Shown: positions 44,072 through 53,387, numbered from the stretch's first letter. The stretch is 64,000 nt of DNA from Fimenecus sp045593555 (GCA_045593555.1 JAZNWU010000006.1:11716-75715), one strand, 5' to 3'. Notes: a model not told the origin generated them from the letters alone. Translations and numbers: made by a program.

Positions 44072-45124
44072 ATGTTTCAATTAAATGAAAAAGTAAAAAA
44101 TTTAACACCATATGAGCCAATCAGCGGTACTTATGAAATCCGTCTTGATGCTAACGAGTCATTCCTTACATTTCCTGAAGAAATTGAGAATGAAATGGTC
44201 GAAGCACTTAAAAACAGTGCATTGAATCGTTATCCTGACCCAATGGCAACAAAACTCGTAAAAGGCTTTGCAGATTATTTTAATGTGGATGCTGATTGTG
44301 TAACTGCAGGAAACGGCTCTGACGAAATCATTTCAGTTATAATGAATGCGTTTTTGCAAAAGGGTGATAAGATATTGAATCTTGAACCTGATTTTTCAAT
44401 GTATCGTTTCTATGCTGAAATTGCAGAATGTGAAAGTGTTAAATATCAGAAAGATGAAAACCTTGATGTTAATATTGATAATGTAATCAGCCTTGCAAAT
44501 AAGGAAAAAGTGAGAATTGTAATCTTCTCAAATCCTTGCAACCCAACATCAAGAATTGTCACAAAAGATGATGTGAGAAAACTTATCAATAGTGTTGATT
44601 CACTTGTTGTCCTTGACGAAGCATATATGGATTTTGCAGAGGATGAAAGTCTTTTAGGTGAATTTGGAAGTTACGATAACCTTATTATTTTAAAGACTTG
44701 TTCAAAAGCACTTGGCTCTGCTGCACTTCGTCTTGGTTTTGCAGTTGCAAACAAGACTCTTACAAATGTTATCAGAGCAGTAAAATCACCGTACAATGTG
44801 AATTCAGTTTCACAAGCCCTTGGTGAAGTCCTTTTCTCACATCCCGATTATATTGACAATTGCATTGAAACAGTTGTAAACTCAAGAAAAGAACTTTATG
44901 CAGAGTTGACAAAGATAAATAGTGACAAAATCGAAAAGATTTATGAAACACATACAAACTTTGTGTTTATGAAAGTTAAAAATGCAAAAGAAGTATTCAA
45001 TAAAATGAAAGATAACAGCATTATTATCCGTAATATGGGTGATTACCTGAGAATTACTGCAGGTACAGAATACGAAAACGCAAAAATGCTTGAAACTTTC
45101 AAAAAGGTGTTGGAGGAAGTATAA
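44072..45124 (+). CDS. hisC: Histidinol-phosphate aminotransferase
   Basis: 350 residues of the class II aminotransferase fold: RLDANESFLTFP, AGNGSDEII, FSNPCNPTS, LDEAYMDFAEDES and the PLP lysine in KTCSKALGSAALRLGF. Transfers an amino group from glutamate to imidazole-acetol phosphate. Two bases after hisD; overlaps hisB by one base. Confidence 0.96.
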   Translation: MFQLNEKVKNLTPYEPISGTYEIRLDANESFLTFPEEIENEMVEALKNSALNRYPDPMATKLVKGFADYFNVDADCVTAGNGSDEIISVIMNAFLQKGDKILNLEPDFSMYRFYAEIAECESVKYQKDENLDVNIDNVISLANKEKVRIVIFSNPCNPTSRIVTKDDVRKLINSVDSLVVLDEAYMDFAEDESLLGEFGSYDNLIILKTCSKALGSAALRLGFAVANKTLTNVIRAVKSPYNVNSVSQALGEVLFSHPDYIDNCIETVVNSRKELYAELTKINSDKIEKIYETHTNFVFMKVKNAKEVFNKMKDNSIIIRNMGDYLRITAGTEYENAKMLETFKKVLEEV

Positions 45125-45696
45125 TGAGAACTGCAACAATTAACAGAAAAACAAAGGAAACAGACATTAATTTAACTCTTTGTCTTGATGGCGGAGAAAT
45201 AAAAATTGATACAGGTGTCGGTTTCTTTGACCACATGCTTACTGCATTTGCAACTCATGCCGGTTATGGCTTGACAGTTACTTGCAAGGGTGACATTGAA
45301 GTTGATTGTCACCATACTGTTGAGGATATTGGGATTGTAATCGGTCAGGCACTTTTCGAGTGTCTTGGAGATAAATCAAACCTTGTCCGTTACGGTAGCT
45401 TCTTTGTACCAATGGATGAGGCACTCGGTTTCTGTGCAGTTGACATCTGCAATCGTGCATATACAGTTTTTGAAGCAAATTTTCCACAGGAAAAATGTGG
45501 TGACTTTGACACTTGTATGTGTGTTGAGTTTTTCCGTGCAGTTGCAGATAATGCAAAGATAACACTTCATCTTCGTGCACCTTACGGTGATAATTCTCAC
45601 CATATTGCCGAGGCAATTTTCAAAGCATTTGGCCATGCAATGAGTATTGCTACTGAAAAAACAGATAAAACACTTTCAACAAAGGGGACTCTTTGA
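45124..45696 (+). CDS. hisB: Imidazoleglycerol-phosphate dehydratase
   Basis: 190 residues, monofunctional form. Metal-binding motifs: GVGFFDHMLTAFATH, DCHHTVEDIGIVIGQA and DNSHHIAEAIFKAFGHAM. Its substrate is the product of HisF-HisH, genes that are absent from this operon. Confidence 0.97.
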   Translation: MRTATINRKTKETDINLTLCLDGGEIKIDTGVGFFDHMLTAFATHAGYGLTVTCKGDIEVDCHHTVEDIGIVIGQALFECLGDKSNLVRYGSFFVPMDEALGFCAVDICNRAYTVFEANFPQEKCGDFDTCMCVEFFRAVADNAKITLHLRAPYGDNSHHIAEAIFKAFGHAMSIATEKTDKTLSTKGTL

Positions 45697-45698
45697 GA

Positions 45699-46412
45699 AT
45701 GATAATTTTTCCTGCGATAGATATAAAAGATAAAGAATGTGTCCGCCTTTATAAAGGGGACTTTGCAACTGCCGGTAAGGTAGCAGACAGTTATATGGAA
45801 ACTGCTTCGAATTTTAAGAAAGCAGGTGCAGAGTGGATACACATGGTTGACCTTAACGGTGCACTTGACGGTGTCCGTATAAATAGTGATATTTTCCTTG
45901 ATGTTGCAAAAAACAGCGGGCTTAAAGTTGAAGTCGGCGGCGGAATCCGTACAATGAAAGATGTGGATTTCTATATTCAGAATGGAATTGAACGAGTAAT
46001 TATTGGTTCTGCTGCACTTAAAAATCCACAGCTTGTAAAAGAGGCTTGTAAGGAATTTGGTGACAGAATTGCAGTTGGTATTGACGCCAAAAATGAAATG
46101 GTTGCTACTGAAGGCTGGACAGAAAAAAGTGACACACACTATATCGACCTTGCAAAAAGAATGGAAGAATTTGGTGTAAAGTATATTATCTTTACAGATA
46201 TTGACTGTGACGGTATGCTTTCAGGCCCGAATCTCGAACAACTCATAAAACTTAATGAAGCAGTTTCCTGCAACATTACTGCAAGTGGCGGTATTAAGGA
46301 TTTAAGTAACATTATTGACCTTAAAAATGCAAATATGTATGGTGCTATTTGTGGCAGAAGTATTTACAGTGGCACATTAAATCTTGTAGATGCTATCAAG
46401 GAGGCAAAATAA
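45699..46412 (+). CDS. hisA: ProFAR isomerase
   Basis: 237 residues from the ATG at 45699 behind AAAGGGG; an in-frame TTG six bases earlier overlaps the hisB stop. TIM-barrel with catalytic Asp in IIFPAIDIKDKECVRL and second Asp in IIFTDIDCDGMLSG; GGGIRTMKDV and ASGGIKDLSN bind the two phosphates. Normally hisH lies before it and hisF after it; neither is here. Confidence 0.96.
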   Translation: MIIFPAIDIKDKECVRLYKGDFATAGKVADSYMETASNFKKAGAEWIHMVDLNGALDGVRINSDIFLDVAKNSGLKVEVGGGIRTMKDVDFYIQNGIERVIIGSAALKNPQLVKEACKEFGDRIAVGIDAKNEMVATEGWTEKSDTHYIDLAKRMEEFGVKYIIFTDIDCDGMLSGPNLEQLIKLNEAVSCNITASGGIKDLSNIIDLKNANMYGAICGRSIYSGTLNLVDAIKEAK

Positions 46413-46726
46413 TGAACCTTGATAAATATTTTGTGAAATCAGAATTGATTCCTGCAATAATTCAGGAAGAAAGTACAGGCGAAATCCTGATGCTTGCTTA
46501 TATGAATAAGGAATCAATGACAAAAACTCTTGAAACAGGTTACACCTGGTTCTGGAGTCGTTCCCGTCAGGAACTCTGGAACAAAGGCGCAACATCAGGT
46601 CATTTGCAGAAAGTGGTTTCTATCCACGGTGACTGCGATGACGATACATTATTAGTAAAAGTTGAGCAGACAGGTCCTGCTTGTCATACGGGCAGTAAGT
46701 CATGTTTCTTTAATAAAATCAAATAG
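46412..46726 (+). CDS. hisI: Phosphoribosyl-AMP cyclohydrolase
   Basis: 104 residues from the ATG that overlaps the hisA stop (TAATG); longer in-frame extensions run inside hisA. Motifs: ILMLAYMNKESMTKTLETG, TWFWSRSRQELWNKGATSG and the metal-binding DCDDDTLLVKVEQTGPACHTG (in part). Opens the purine ring in the third step. Confidence 0.96.
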   Translation: MNLDKYFVKSELIPAIIQEESTGEILMLAYMNKESMTKTLETGYTWFWSRSRQELWNKGATSGHLQKVVSIHGDCDDDTLLVKVEQTGPACHTGSKSCFFNKIK

Positions 46727-46735
46727 GTGATAAAA

Positions 46736-47062
46736 ATGAATGATACATTAGTAAATCTTTACGAAACAATACTTGAAAGAAAAGCAAATAAACAGGAAGG
46801 CTCATATACTTGCTATCTTTTTGAAAAAGGACTTGATAAAATCCTTAAAAAAGTTGGTGAGGAATGTTCCGAAACAATTATTGCTGCAAAAAACGGAAAC
46901 AAGGAAGAAACAGTTGGTGAAATCAGCGACCTTATTTTCCATCTTTTTGTTATGATGGCAAACGAAGGTATTGCTGTGGAAGATGTTATGGCAGAACTTG
47001 ACAAGCGTAGCAACAAAACAGGAAATTTAAAGGTATTCCATCAGGTTGACAAGAATACATAA
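46736..47062 (+). CDS. hisE: Phosphoribosyl-ATP pyrophosphatase
   Basis: 108 residues from the ATG at 46736 behind AGGTG. MazG-like helical fold: GSYTCYLFEKGLDKILKKVG, EECSETIIAAKN and EISDLIFHLFVMM carry the metal-binding acidic residues. Separate from hisI, unlike the fused enterobacterial form. Last gene of the operon. Confidence 0.95.
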   Translation: MNDTLVNLYETILERKANKQEGSYTCYLFEKGLDKILKKVGEECSETIIAAKNGNKEETVGEISDLIFHLFVMMANEGIAVEDVMAELDKRSNKTGNLKVFHQVDKNT

Positions 47063-47110
47063 AATTTGGTCTGTTTTTTCTGTAATTTATTAGGATGAGA
47101 GGGTAAGAAA

Positions 47111-48577
47111 ATGAAAGTTTTAGGTATAATTTTAGCACTACTTGGCATTTTTATAGTTGTAACACTTATTCGTGCAATTTTCTTTAAGGAGAGAAAGACA
47201 GAAACAGAAAAGCTTGCTCCTGAAATGATTGATATGGAAAAATATTGTCGTGATTTAAGTGATGCAATTAAAATCAAGACGATTTCTAACTATGACAGAG
47301 AGCTTGTAGATTGGGCAGAGTTTGATAAATTCCATGCATTTCTGGAAGAACGTTTTCCACTTGTACACAGAAATATGACAAGGACAAAGGTTGCGGATGC
47401 AAGTCTTGTTTACAAATGGGAAGGAACAGACCCAAGTCTTGACGGTATCGCAATGCTTGCCCATCAGGATGTTGTGCCTATAACTGCAGGTACAGAACAG
47501 GATTGGACACACGAACCATTCAGTGGATATAACGATGGTGAATTTATCTGGGGCAGAGGGGCTATGGATATGAAAAATCACCTTATTGCTGTTATGGAAT
47601 GTATGGAAGAACTTCTCAATGAAGGTTTCCAACCAAAACGAACTGTATATATCTGCCTTGGCCATAATGAAGAAGTTGTTGCAGCACCTGACAATGGTGC
47701 AAAGCAGATTGCAGCATATCTCAAGGAACAAGGTGTTCATCTTGAAGCTGTTCTTGACGAAGGCGGAGCAATCCTTCCTGTAAAACTTGGTAAACTTCTT
47801 GACATAAACCTTACAGGTGTTGGTATTGCAGAAAAAGGTAGTGTAAACTATAAAGTAAGTGTAAATGCAAAGGGTGGACATTCATCACAACCACCAAAGC
47901 ATACTGCAGTCGGTAAACTTGCAGATGTTATTAAGGACATTGAAAATAATCAGTTCAAAGCAACAATGCCGGATTATCTTAAACAGCTTATTAAGAGAGT
48001 AGGTATGAACGCAGGTTATCCATTGAGAGTTGTTCTTGTTAATGCTCCGATTTTACAACCTATAATTCTTGCAATTGCAAAGCAGATTCCTGCTGCAGCA
48101 TCTCTTATCCGTACTTGTACTGCAGTTACAATGGCAGAGGGTAGTCCACAGTTTAATGTTCTTCCTCAGAAAGCATCAGTTACAGTTAATTTCCGTACAA
48201 TGCCTGGTGTATCAATCGCTGATGTTGAAAAGCATATCCGTGATAGCGTAAGAAATAAGGATATTGATGTTGAATTCCTTGTTGGCAAAGAGTCATCACA
48301 GGTTTCACCAACAGACTCAAAGGCATTCCAGACAATTAAGGAATTAGCAGAAGCACAGAACAGCAAAAATCTTGTTACACCATTCCTTGTAATGGGTGGT
48401 ACAGATGCTTATAACTATGAACCTGTTTGTGAAAACATTTACAGATTTGCTCCATTCGTTGCAGACACAAAACTTCTTCTTTGCACTCACGGAACAAACG
48501 AAAAAATTCCGATTGCTTGTTGTGAAGATGCAATTGCATTCTTCAAGAGATATGTTCGAAAAATGACACAAGAATAA
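47111..48577 (+). CDS. M20-family metallopeptidase with N-terminal membrane anchor
   Basis: 488 residues. One membrane segment (about 5-22) precedes an M20 di-zinc peptidase: LAHQDVVP (first ligand), WGRGAMDMKNHL, HNEEVV and a late GTDAYNY region; CTHGTNEK supplies the last His. The layout resembles yeast CPS1 carboxypeptidase-like and PM20D1 enzymes. It cleaves small peptides or N-acyl amino acids. The long form of the family is uncommon in bacteria but regular in Clostridia (recollection). Separated from hisE by 48 bases. Confidence 0.88.
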   Translation: MKVLGIILALLGIFIVVTLIRAIFFKERKTETEKLAPEMIDMEKYCRDLSDAIKIKTISNYDRELVDWAEFDKFHAFLEERFPLVHRNMTRTKVADASLVYKWEGTDPSLDGIAMLAHQDVVPITAGTEQDWTHEPFSGYNDGEFIWGRGAMDMKNHLIAVMECMEELLNEGFQPKRTVYICLGHNEEVVAAPDNGAKQIAAYLKEQGVHLEAVLDEGGAILPVKLGKLLDINLTGVGIAEKGSVNYKVSVNAKGGHSSQPPKHTAVGKLADVIKDIENNQFKATMPDYLKQLIKRVGMNAGYPLRVVLVNAPILQPIILAIAKQIPAAASLIRTCTAVTMAEGSPQFNVLPQKASVTVNFRTMPGVSIADVEKHIRDSVRNKDIDVEFLVGKESSQVSPTDSKAFQTIKELAEAQNSKNLVTPFLVMGGTDAYNYEPVCENIYRFAPFVADTKLLLCTHGTNEKIPIACCEDAIAFFKRYVRKMTQE

Positions 48578-48615
48578 ATAAAAACTGTCTGACTAAGCAC
48601 AGACCAAAAGAGAAA

Positions 48616-48661
48616 AATGGCGTTTTATCAACGGTGTGTTGATTTAAACGCCATTTTTTTA
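48616..48661 (+). terminator. Strong Rho-independent terminator
   Basis: Stem of TGGCGTTT and AAACGCCA with an inner ATCAAC/GTTGAT helix, followed by seven T. Ends the M20 transcript. Confidence 0.92.
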
Positions 48662-48753
48662 TGCAGATATATATAATAATTGAACACAGTGTATTATATT
48701 TGGCAAAAGAAAAAGTACACAATGTCCAATATTTATTTTTTTGCTGACTTTGG

Positions 48754-48782
48754 TTGACATTTGTAAAAATATAATCTATACT
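48754..48782 (+). promoter_or_regulatory. Promoter of the RNA methyltransferase/lipid kinase group
   Basis: -35 TTGACA (48754-48759), 17-bp spacer, -10 TATACT (48777-48782). Close to consensus. Confidence 0.85.
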
Positions 48783-48812
48783 GTTCATAATAATGTATAA
48801 TGGAGAATTATG

Positions 48813-49928
48813 ATGTTTATTAAGTTTTCTGCACCTTGCCTTTTAGGTTTAGAAGGCTTGGTAGCACAAGAATTGCGTGAAATGGACGCTTTAAATGTTG
48901 AAGCAAATAATGGCAGAGTTGATTTTGAAGGTGACGAAAATATCCTTGCTCGTGCAAATATTTGTTCAAGATACAGCGAAAGAATATTGATTCGTATTGG
49001 CGAATTTAGGGCAGTAACATTTGAGCAGCTTTTTCAGGGAGTAAAAAAGCTTCCTTGGGAAGAGTGGATTGGCAAGTTGGATGCTTTCCCTGTAAAAGGA
49101 TATTCCCTTAATTCAAAACTTTTTTCCGTAAGTGATTGTCAGGCAATTATCAAAAAAGCAGTTGTTGAAAGATTAAAGGAAAAATACAGAATTTCCTGGT
49201 TTGATGAAACAGGTCCGATTCATCAGATTCAGTTTTCAATTATGAAGGATGTTGTGACAGTATTTATTGATACTTCAGGTGTGGGACTTCACAAGCGTGG
49301 TTACAGACCGGTTGCAAACACAGCACCAATCAAAGAAACTCTTGCAGCTGCTATGGCAGAACTTGCAAGACTCCGTCACTATCATACTCTTTATGATGTG
49401 ACTTGCGGTTCAGGTACAATTCTTATTGAGGGTGCAATGAAAGCACTCAATATTGCACCGGGACTTAAACGCTCATTTATCTCAGAGAGATTTGAAAATA
49501 TAGACTCATCAGTCTGGCAACAGGAAAGAATGAGAGCTACTGATTTGGTTATTCAGGATGCTGATTTTATGGCATACGGCTCTGACATTGATTTTCATGC
49601 ACTCGAAATTGCTCGTGAGAATGCAAGACGAGCAGGTGTTGGAATGAAAATCGACCTTTCTAAAAAAGATTTGAAAGATTTTAAGCCAAAAAGTGAAAAA
49701 GGAACAGTTATCTGTAATCCACCTTACGGTGAAAGAATGCTCGATATTAAGGCTGCTGAAGAAATTTACAGAACAATGGGTAAAATCTTTACTCCTGAAC
49801 GTGGCTGGGCATACTATATTATCAGTCCCGATGAGGAATTTGAAAAATGCTTTGGAAGAAAAGCAGATAAAAGACGTAAACTATATAATGGCATGATTAA
49901 ATGTCAGCTATATATGTATTACAAGTAA
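48813..49928 (+). CDS. Class I RNA methyltransferase with THUMP domain (RlmL-like)
   Basis: 371 residues; ATG codons at 48810 and 48813 are both possible and the second is better spaced from GGAG. The N-terminal THUMP region (about 1-155) binds RNA; the Rossmann domain has DVTCGSGTILIEGA and the catalytic VICNPPYGERM. It fits the RlmL/YpsC group, which methylates N2 of guanine in 23S rRNA. Confidence 0.9.
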   Translation: MFIKFSAPCLLGLEGLVAQELREMDALNVEANNGRVDFEGDENILARANICSRYSERILIRIGEFRAVTFEQLFQGVKKLPWEEWIGKLDAFPVKGYSLNSKLFSVSDCQAIIKKAVVERLKEKYRISWFDETGPIHQIQFSIMKDVVTVFIDTSGVGLHKRGYRPVANTAPIKETLAAAMAELARLRHYHTLYDVTCGSGTILIEGAMKALNIAPGLKRSFISERFENIDSSVWQQERMRATDLVIQDADFMAYGSDIDFHALEIARENARRAGVGMKIDLSKKDLKDFKPKSEKGTVICNPPYGERMLDIKAAEEIYRTMGKIFTPERGWAYYIISPDEEFEKCFGRKADKRRKLYNGMIKCQLYMYYK

Positions 49929-49971
49929 TTCAGTGGGACAGAGAATTACAAGTGAAAAATAGGAGAATGAT

Positions 49972-50904
49972 ATGAAACATATTTTTATCATCAACCCAAA
50001 GTCCGGTAAGGGACGAAAAGCAAAAATGTTCGCTGCGTCAGCGGAAGCTTATTTAAAAAATAATAATTTAGATGGCTATGTTTACAGAACACAAGGTCCT
50101 CGTGACGGTATGAAGCATGTTGAAGAGGTGGCAAAAAAAGGTGAACCTGTTCGTTTTTATTCTTGCGGTGGCGATGGTTGTCTTTATGAAGTAGTTAACG
50201 GATGTTATAAGTATCCTAACTGCGAGATTGCAAATATTCCTTTAGGTTCAGGCAACGACTTTAACCGTCTTTTTGGCAGAAACAAGAATATTGATGACCA
50301 TGTAAATGGCGTACCGGTTAAACTTGACCTTATTGAAACTTTAAATGGTGAAGTTTCAATCAACGAATGTGCAATGGGTGTTGACTCTGAAGTTTGTGCT
50401 ATGCAGTCAGATTTCAAAAAACTTCCTTTTGTAAGTGGTGAGGTGGCATATACTCTTGCTGCAATCAAAGCCGTTTTGGCAGGAAAATATACAAATCGTT
50501 TCAAAATTTCAATTGACGGAAAGCTTTATGATGAGGACGATTATCTTTTCTGCTATATCGGTAATTCGCGTTGGTACGGTGGCGGATATATGGCTGCACC
50601 TACTGCTATGCCTAATGATGGTTTAATTGACTGTGTTATGGTTAAGTTCCCTAAAGAACTTATCGGAAAGAGCCCTGTTTCTTTGATTCCGCTTCTTGGC
50701 AGATACAAGAAAGGTGAACATGTAGAATGGGATTTTACAAAGGTTGTTCAGTGTAAACACGTAAAGGTAGAAAGTGCAACACCTGCAGCAGTTAATGTTG
50801 ATGGTGAATGTGCTTATGTTACAGAAAGAGAATTCAAGATGCTTGAAGGTGCTGTTACATTTGTCGTGCATCGTGGTTCTCCATTCCTTGATTTAATAAA
50901 ATAA
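49972..50904 (+). CDS. Diacylglycerol kinase-family lipid kinase
   Basis: 310 residues of the DagK/YegS fold: FIINPKSGKGRKAK at the start, CGGDGCLYEVVNG (the GGDG nucleotide loop, about 64-76) and PLGSGNDFNRLFG. It phosphorylates diacylglycerol or a related lipid to phosphatidate, recycling lipid produced by lipoteichoic-type synthesis. Cytosolic, membrane-peripheral. AGGAG-like site; 43 bases after the methyltransferase. Confidence 0.92.
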   Translation: MKHIFIINPKSGKGRKAKMFAASAEAYLKNNNLDGYVYRTQGPRDGMKHVEEVAKKGEPVRFYSCGGDGCLYEVVNGCYKYPNCEIANIPLGSGNDFNRLFGRNKNIDDHVNGVPVKLDLIETLNGEVSINECAMGVDSEVCAMQSDFKKLPFVSGEVAYTLAAIKAVLAGKYTNRFKISIDGKLYDEDDYLFCYIGNSRWYGGGYMAAPTAMPNDGLIDCVMVKFPKELIGKSPVSLIPLLGRYKKGEHVEWDFTKVVQCKHVKVESATPAAVNVDGECAYVTEREFKMLEGAVTFVVHRGSPFLDLIK

Positions 50905-50911
50905 TGCAGGG

Positions 50912-50943
50912 CGGTGGATAGGTTTTATCCACCGTTATTATTT
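50912..50943 (+). terminator. Terminator-like hairpin after the lipid kinase
   Basis: CGGTGGATA (50912-50920) pairs with TATCCACCG (50926-50934), followed by TTATTATTT. It may reduce read-through into rsmE. Confidence 0.65.
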
Positions 50944-50957
50944 AAAGGACGATGTTT

Positions 50958-51710
50958 ATGTTTAACTTCTTTGCAAAAGAAAATCAAAGACAAAATGATA
51001 GATATTTAATTTCCGGAACAGATTTTAATCACATAAAAAATGTTCTGCGAATGGTTGTGGGAGATACTTTTCTTGTAAGCGAAAATGGTATCAGCAACCT
51101 TTGTGAGATTGAAAACTTTGAAAGTGATTTTGTTGTGGCAAAAATAATCGAAGAAAACTATAATGACACAAACCTTCCAATTAAAATTCACCTTTTTCAG
51201 GGACTTCCCAAAGGTGATAAAATGGAATTGATTATCCAGAAAGCAGTTGAATTGGGTGTTGAAAGCATCATTCCTGTTGAAATGAGCCGGTGTGTTGTAA
51301 AAATTGACGATAAAAAGAAAAAGAGTAAGCAACAGCGTTGGCAGGCAATTTCTGAAAGTGCTGCAAAACAGAGTAAACGAAATACAATTCCTGAAATTGA
51401 AGAAATACTTACATATAAACAAGCAATGGCAAGAGCAAAAGAAATGGACTTGTTTTTAGTGCCGTATGAAAGCAAAAATGGTATGGAAGACACTAAAAAT
51501 GCATTGTCACAGCTTAAAGGCGGTATGTCAGTAGGCATTTTAATTGGTCCTGAAGGCGGATTTGACGAAAAAGAAGTCCAACTTGCTATGGAAAATGGTG
51601 GAATGGTAGTTTCTCTCGGAAAACGAATTCTTCGTACTGAAACTGCTGCAATAACATCAGTATCAATGTGTATGTTATATGCTGAAATGAATTTGAGTGA
51701 TAAAGAATGA
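50958..51710 (+). CDS. rsmE: 16S rRNA m3U1498 methyltransferase
   Basis: 250 residues from the ATG at 50958, eight bases after AAAGGA; an ATG six bases earlier is too close. SPOUT-fold: N-terminal PUA-like RNA-binding part, then LFQGLPKGDKMELIIQKAVE, GILIGPEGGFDEKEV and SLGKRILRTETAAI (the knot). Methylates N3 of U1498 in the 30S subunit. Overlaps the next gene by four bases. Confidence 0.96.
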   Translation: MFNFFAKENQRQNDRYLISGTDFNHIKNVLRMVVGDTFLVSENGISNLCEIENFESDFVVAKIIEENYNDTNLPIKIHLFQGLPKGDKMELIIQKAVELGVESIIPVEMSRCVVKIDDKKKKSKQQRWQAISESAAKQSKRNTIPEIEEILTYKQAMARAKEMDLFLVPYESKNGMEDTKNALSQLKGGMSVGILIGPEGGFDEKEVQLAMENGGMVVSLGKRILRTETAAITSVSMCMLYAEMNLSDKE

Positions 51711-53059
51711 AACAATTACCTGTTGAATTTCAAGAAAGAATGAAAACTCTTTTGGGTGATGAATATGAAGATTTTTTGAAATCTTATGACGAAAAGCCTG
51801 TAAGAGCATTTCGTGTAAATACAGATAAAATTTCTTTTACTGATTTTGAAAAACTGAATATATTTTCAAATGAAAAGATTCCTTATGTGGAAAATGGTTT
51901 CTATTTTGACTATGACGGAATTGGGAATCATCCTTATCATCATGCAGGAATGTTCTATATTCAGGAGCCTGCTGCTATGGTGCCTGTTGAAAGTATTTAT
52001 ATCCATCCTGACTGGAAAGTTCTCGATTTGTGTGCAGCCCCTGGTGGTAAAAGCAGTCAGATTAAGAATAAATTAGGCGAAAACGGAGTTCTGGTGTCCA
52101 ATGAAATTGTTCCGTCAAGATGCAAAATCTTAACAGGCAATATGGAACGAATGGGTTTTAAAAATGTGGTTACAACTTGTATGCATCCACAGAAGTTATC
52201 GAAAGAATTTCCCGAAACATTTGATATGATTATGGTTGACGCACCTTGTTCAGGTGAAGGAATGTTCCGTAAGGAAGAAATTGCAATTAATGAGTGGTCA
52301 CCTGAAAATGTAAAAATGTGTGCAGAAAGACAAGCAGAAATTCTCGATTGTGCTGTGAAGATGCTTAAGCAAGGTGGTTATATTGTCTATTCTACCTGCA
52401 CATTTTCTCTTGAAGAAAATGAAATGACAGTTGATTCATTTTTACAACGTTATCCTGAATTTGTAATTTATCCTGCAAGTGAAAAAGTAATAGAAAATAC
52501 TGCTGACGGAATAAAATTTGATGGTTGTCAATGTGAAAATATCAATTATACCCGTCGTTGTTATCCTCATAAGACAAAAGGTGAAGGTCAGTTTGTAGCA
52601 GTTTTAAAGCACAACGAGTGCAATAAAGAGTATTTTTCTGTTTCATTCGGCAAAGAAAAGCATGATAAAGTTCTTGTAGATTTCCTCAACGATACACTTG
52701 TTAAGTATGACGAAAGAAATGTTCAGATTTATAACGGAAATCCTGTTTATTTCACACCTGATTTCCCGATAAGAAAAGGAACAGCATTTTCTTGTGGCGT
52801 GACAATAGGTGAAATCCGTAAAAACTATGTTCAGCCACATCATCAGTTTTTTATGGCAATGGGTACGGAATTTAAGAGAAAAATCAACTTGACAGCCGAT
52901 AGTGACGAAATTAAAAAATACCTTCATGGAGAAGAATTTGATACAGACTGTGAAAACGGTTGGGCAGTAGTCCTTGTTGACGGTTGTACCGTCGGTGGCG
53001 TAAAAGTTTCCAACGGCAGAGCAAAAAACCATTATCCAAAAGGATTAAGAACGAAATGA
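51707..53059 (+). CDS. rRNA m5C methyltransferase (RsmF/NOL1 family)
   Basis: 450 residues. The Rossmann core has DLCAAPGGKSSQIKNKLG (SAM binding), VDAPCSGEGMFRKEE with the release cysteine, and YSTCTFSLEENE with the catalytic cysteine. A C-terminal RsmF-like PUA region (KNHYPKGLR end) binds rRNA. Overlaps rsmE by ATGA. Confidence 0.93.
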   Translation: MKQLPVEFQERMKTLLGDEYEDFLKSYDEKPVRAFRVNTDKISFTDFEKLNIFSNEKIPYVENGFYFDYDGIGNHPYHHAGMFYIQEPAAMVPVESIYIHPDWKVLDLCAAPGGKSSQIKNKLGENGVLVSNEIVPSRCKILTGNMERMGFKNVVTTCMHPQKLSKEFPETFDMIMVDAPCSGEGMFRKEEIAINEWSPENVKMCAERQAEILDCAVKMLKQGGYIVYSTCTFSLEENEMTVDSFLQRYPEFVIYPASEKVIENTADGIKFDGCQCENINYTRRCYPHKTKGEGQFVAVLKHNECNKEYFSVSFGKEKHDKVLVDFLNDTLVKYDERNVQIYNGNPVYFTPDFPIRKGTAFSCGVTIGEIRKNYVQPHHQFFMAMGTEFKRKINLTADSDEIKKYLHGEEFDTDCENGWAVVLVDGCTVGGVKVSNGRAKNHYPKGLRTK

Positions 53060-53073
53060 ACAATTAGACTATG

Positions 53074-53210
53074 GCTTCTCATTGAGGAGAAGCTGTCACG
53101 GAGTGACTGATGAGGTGTAGGCTGCAATAGCACCCGACTAATTTATTCCACCTCATCTGTCTTTTACTTCGAAAAAGCCACCTTCCCCTCAAGGGGAAGG
53201 CAAAATTCGT
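53074..53210. repeat. Palindromic intergenic repeat element
   Basis: Nested hairpins without coding potential: GCTTCTC/GAGAAGC (from 53074), TCAC-gga-GTGA, GATGAGGTG paired with CACCTCATC across about 35 bases, and CCTTCCCC-TCAA-GGGGAAGG (to about 53200). The layout fits a REP- or MITE-like non-autonomous element. AT-rich TTTGCACTTTGCGCTTTGCA-type simple repeats follow to 53260. Confidence 0.6.
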
Positions 53211-53262
53211 CCCCTACAATTATTTTGCACTTTGCGCTTTGCATTATGCATTATTAATATCC

Positions 53263-53291
53263 TTGACAAACAATTCAAATCTTTGTATAAT
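53263..53291 (+). promoter_or_regulatory. Promoter of tRNA-Thr
   Basis: -35 TTGACA (53263-53268), 17-bp spacer, -10 TATAAT (53286-53291). Perfect consensus, 20 bases before the tRNA. Confidence 0.9.
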
Positions 53292-53311
53292 AACCCTTGC
53301 AAATTTAATAT

Positions 53312-53387
53312 GCTACTATGGCTCAGGAGGCAGAGCACTTCCTTGGTAAGGAAGAGGTCACCGGTTCGAATCCGGTTAGTAGCTCCA
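53312..53387 (+). tRNA. tRNA-Thr (anticodon GGT)
   Basis: 76 bases with encoded CCA. Acceptor GCTACTA pairs with TAGTAGC; anticodon arm CTTCC-TTGGTAA-GGAAG gives GGT; T arm CCGGTTCGAATCCGG. Own promoter and terminator. Confidence 0.95.

Noticed and set aside
45597..46139. Long antisense open frame opposite hisA/hisB
   Set aside because: It has no ribosome-binding site, a low-complexity Cys/Phe-rich translation, and exactly mirrors conserved his genes.
47255..47881. 208-codon antisense frame opposite the M20 peptidase
   Set aside because: Shadow of a well-supported gene on the other strand; composition is unlike a real protein.
53221..53260. Possible CRISPR-like short repeats near tRNA-Thr
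   Set aside because: The TTTGCACTTTGCGCTTTGCA pattern is continuous simple sequence without regular spacers, and there are no cas genes.
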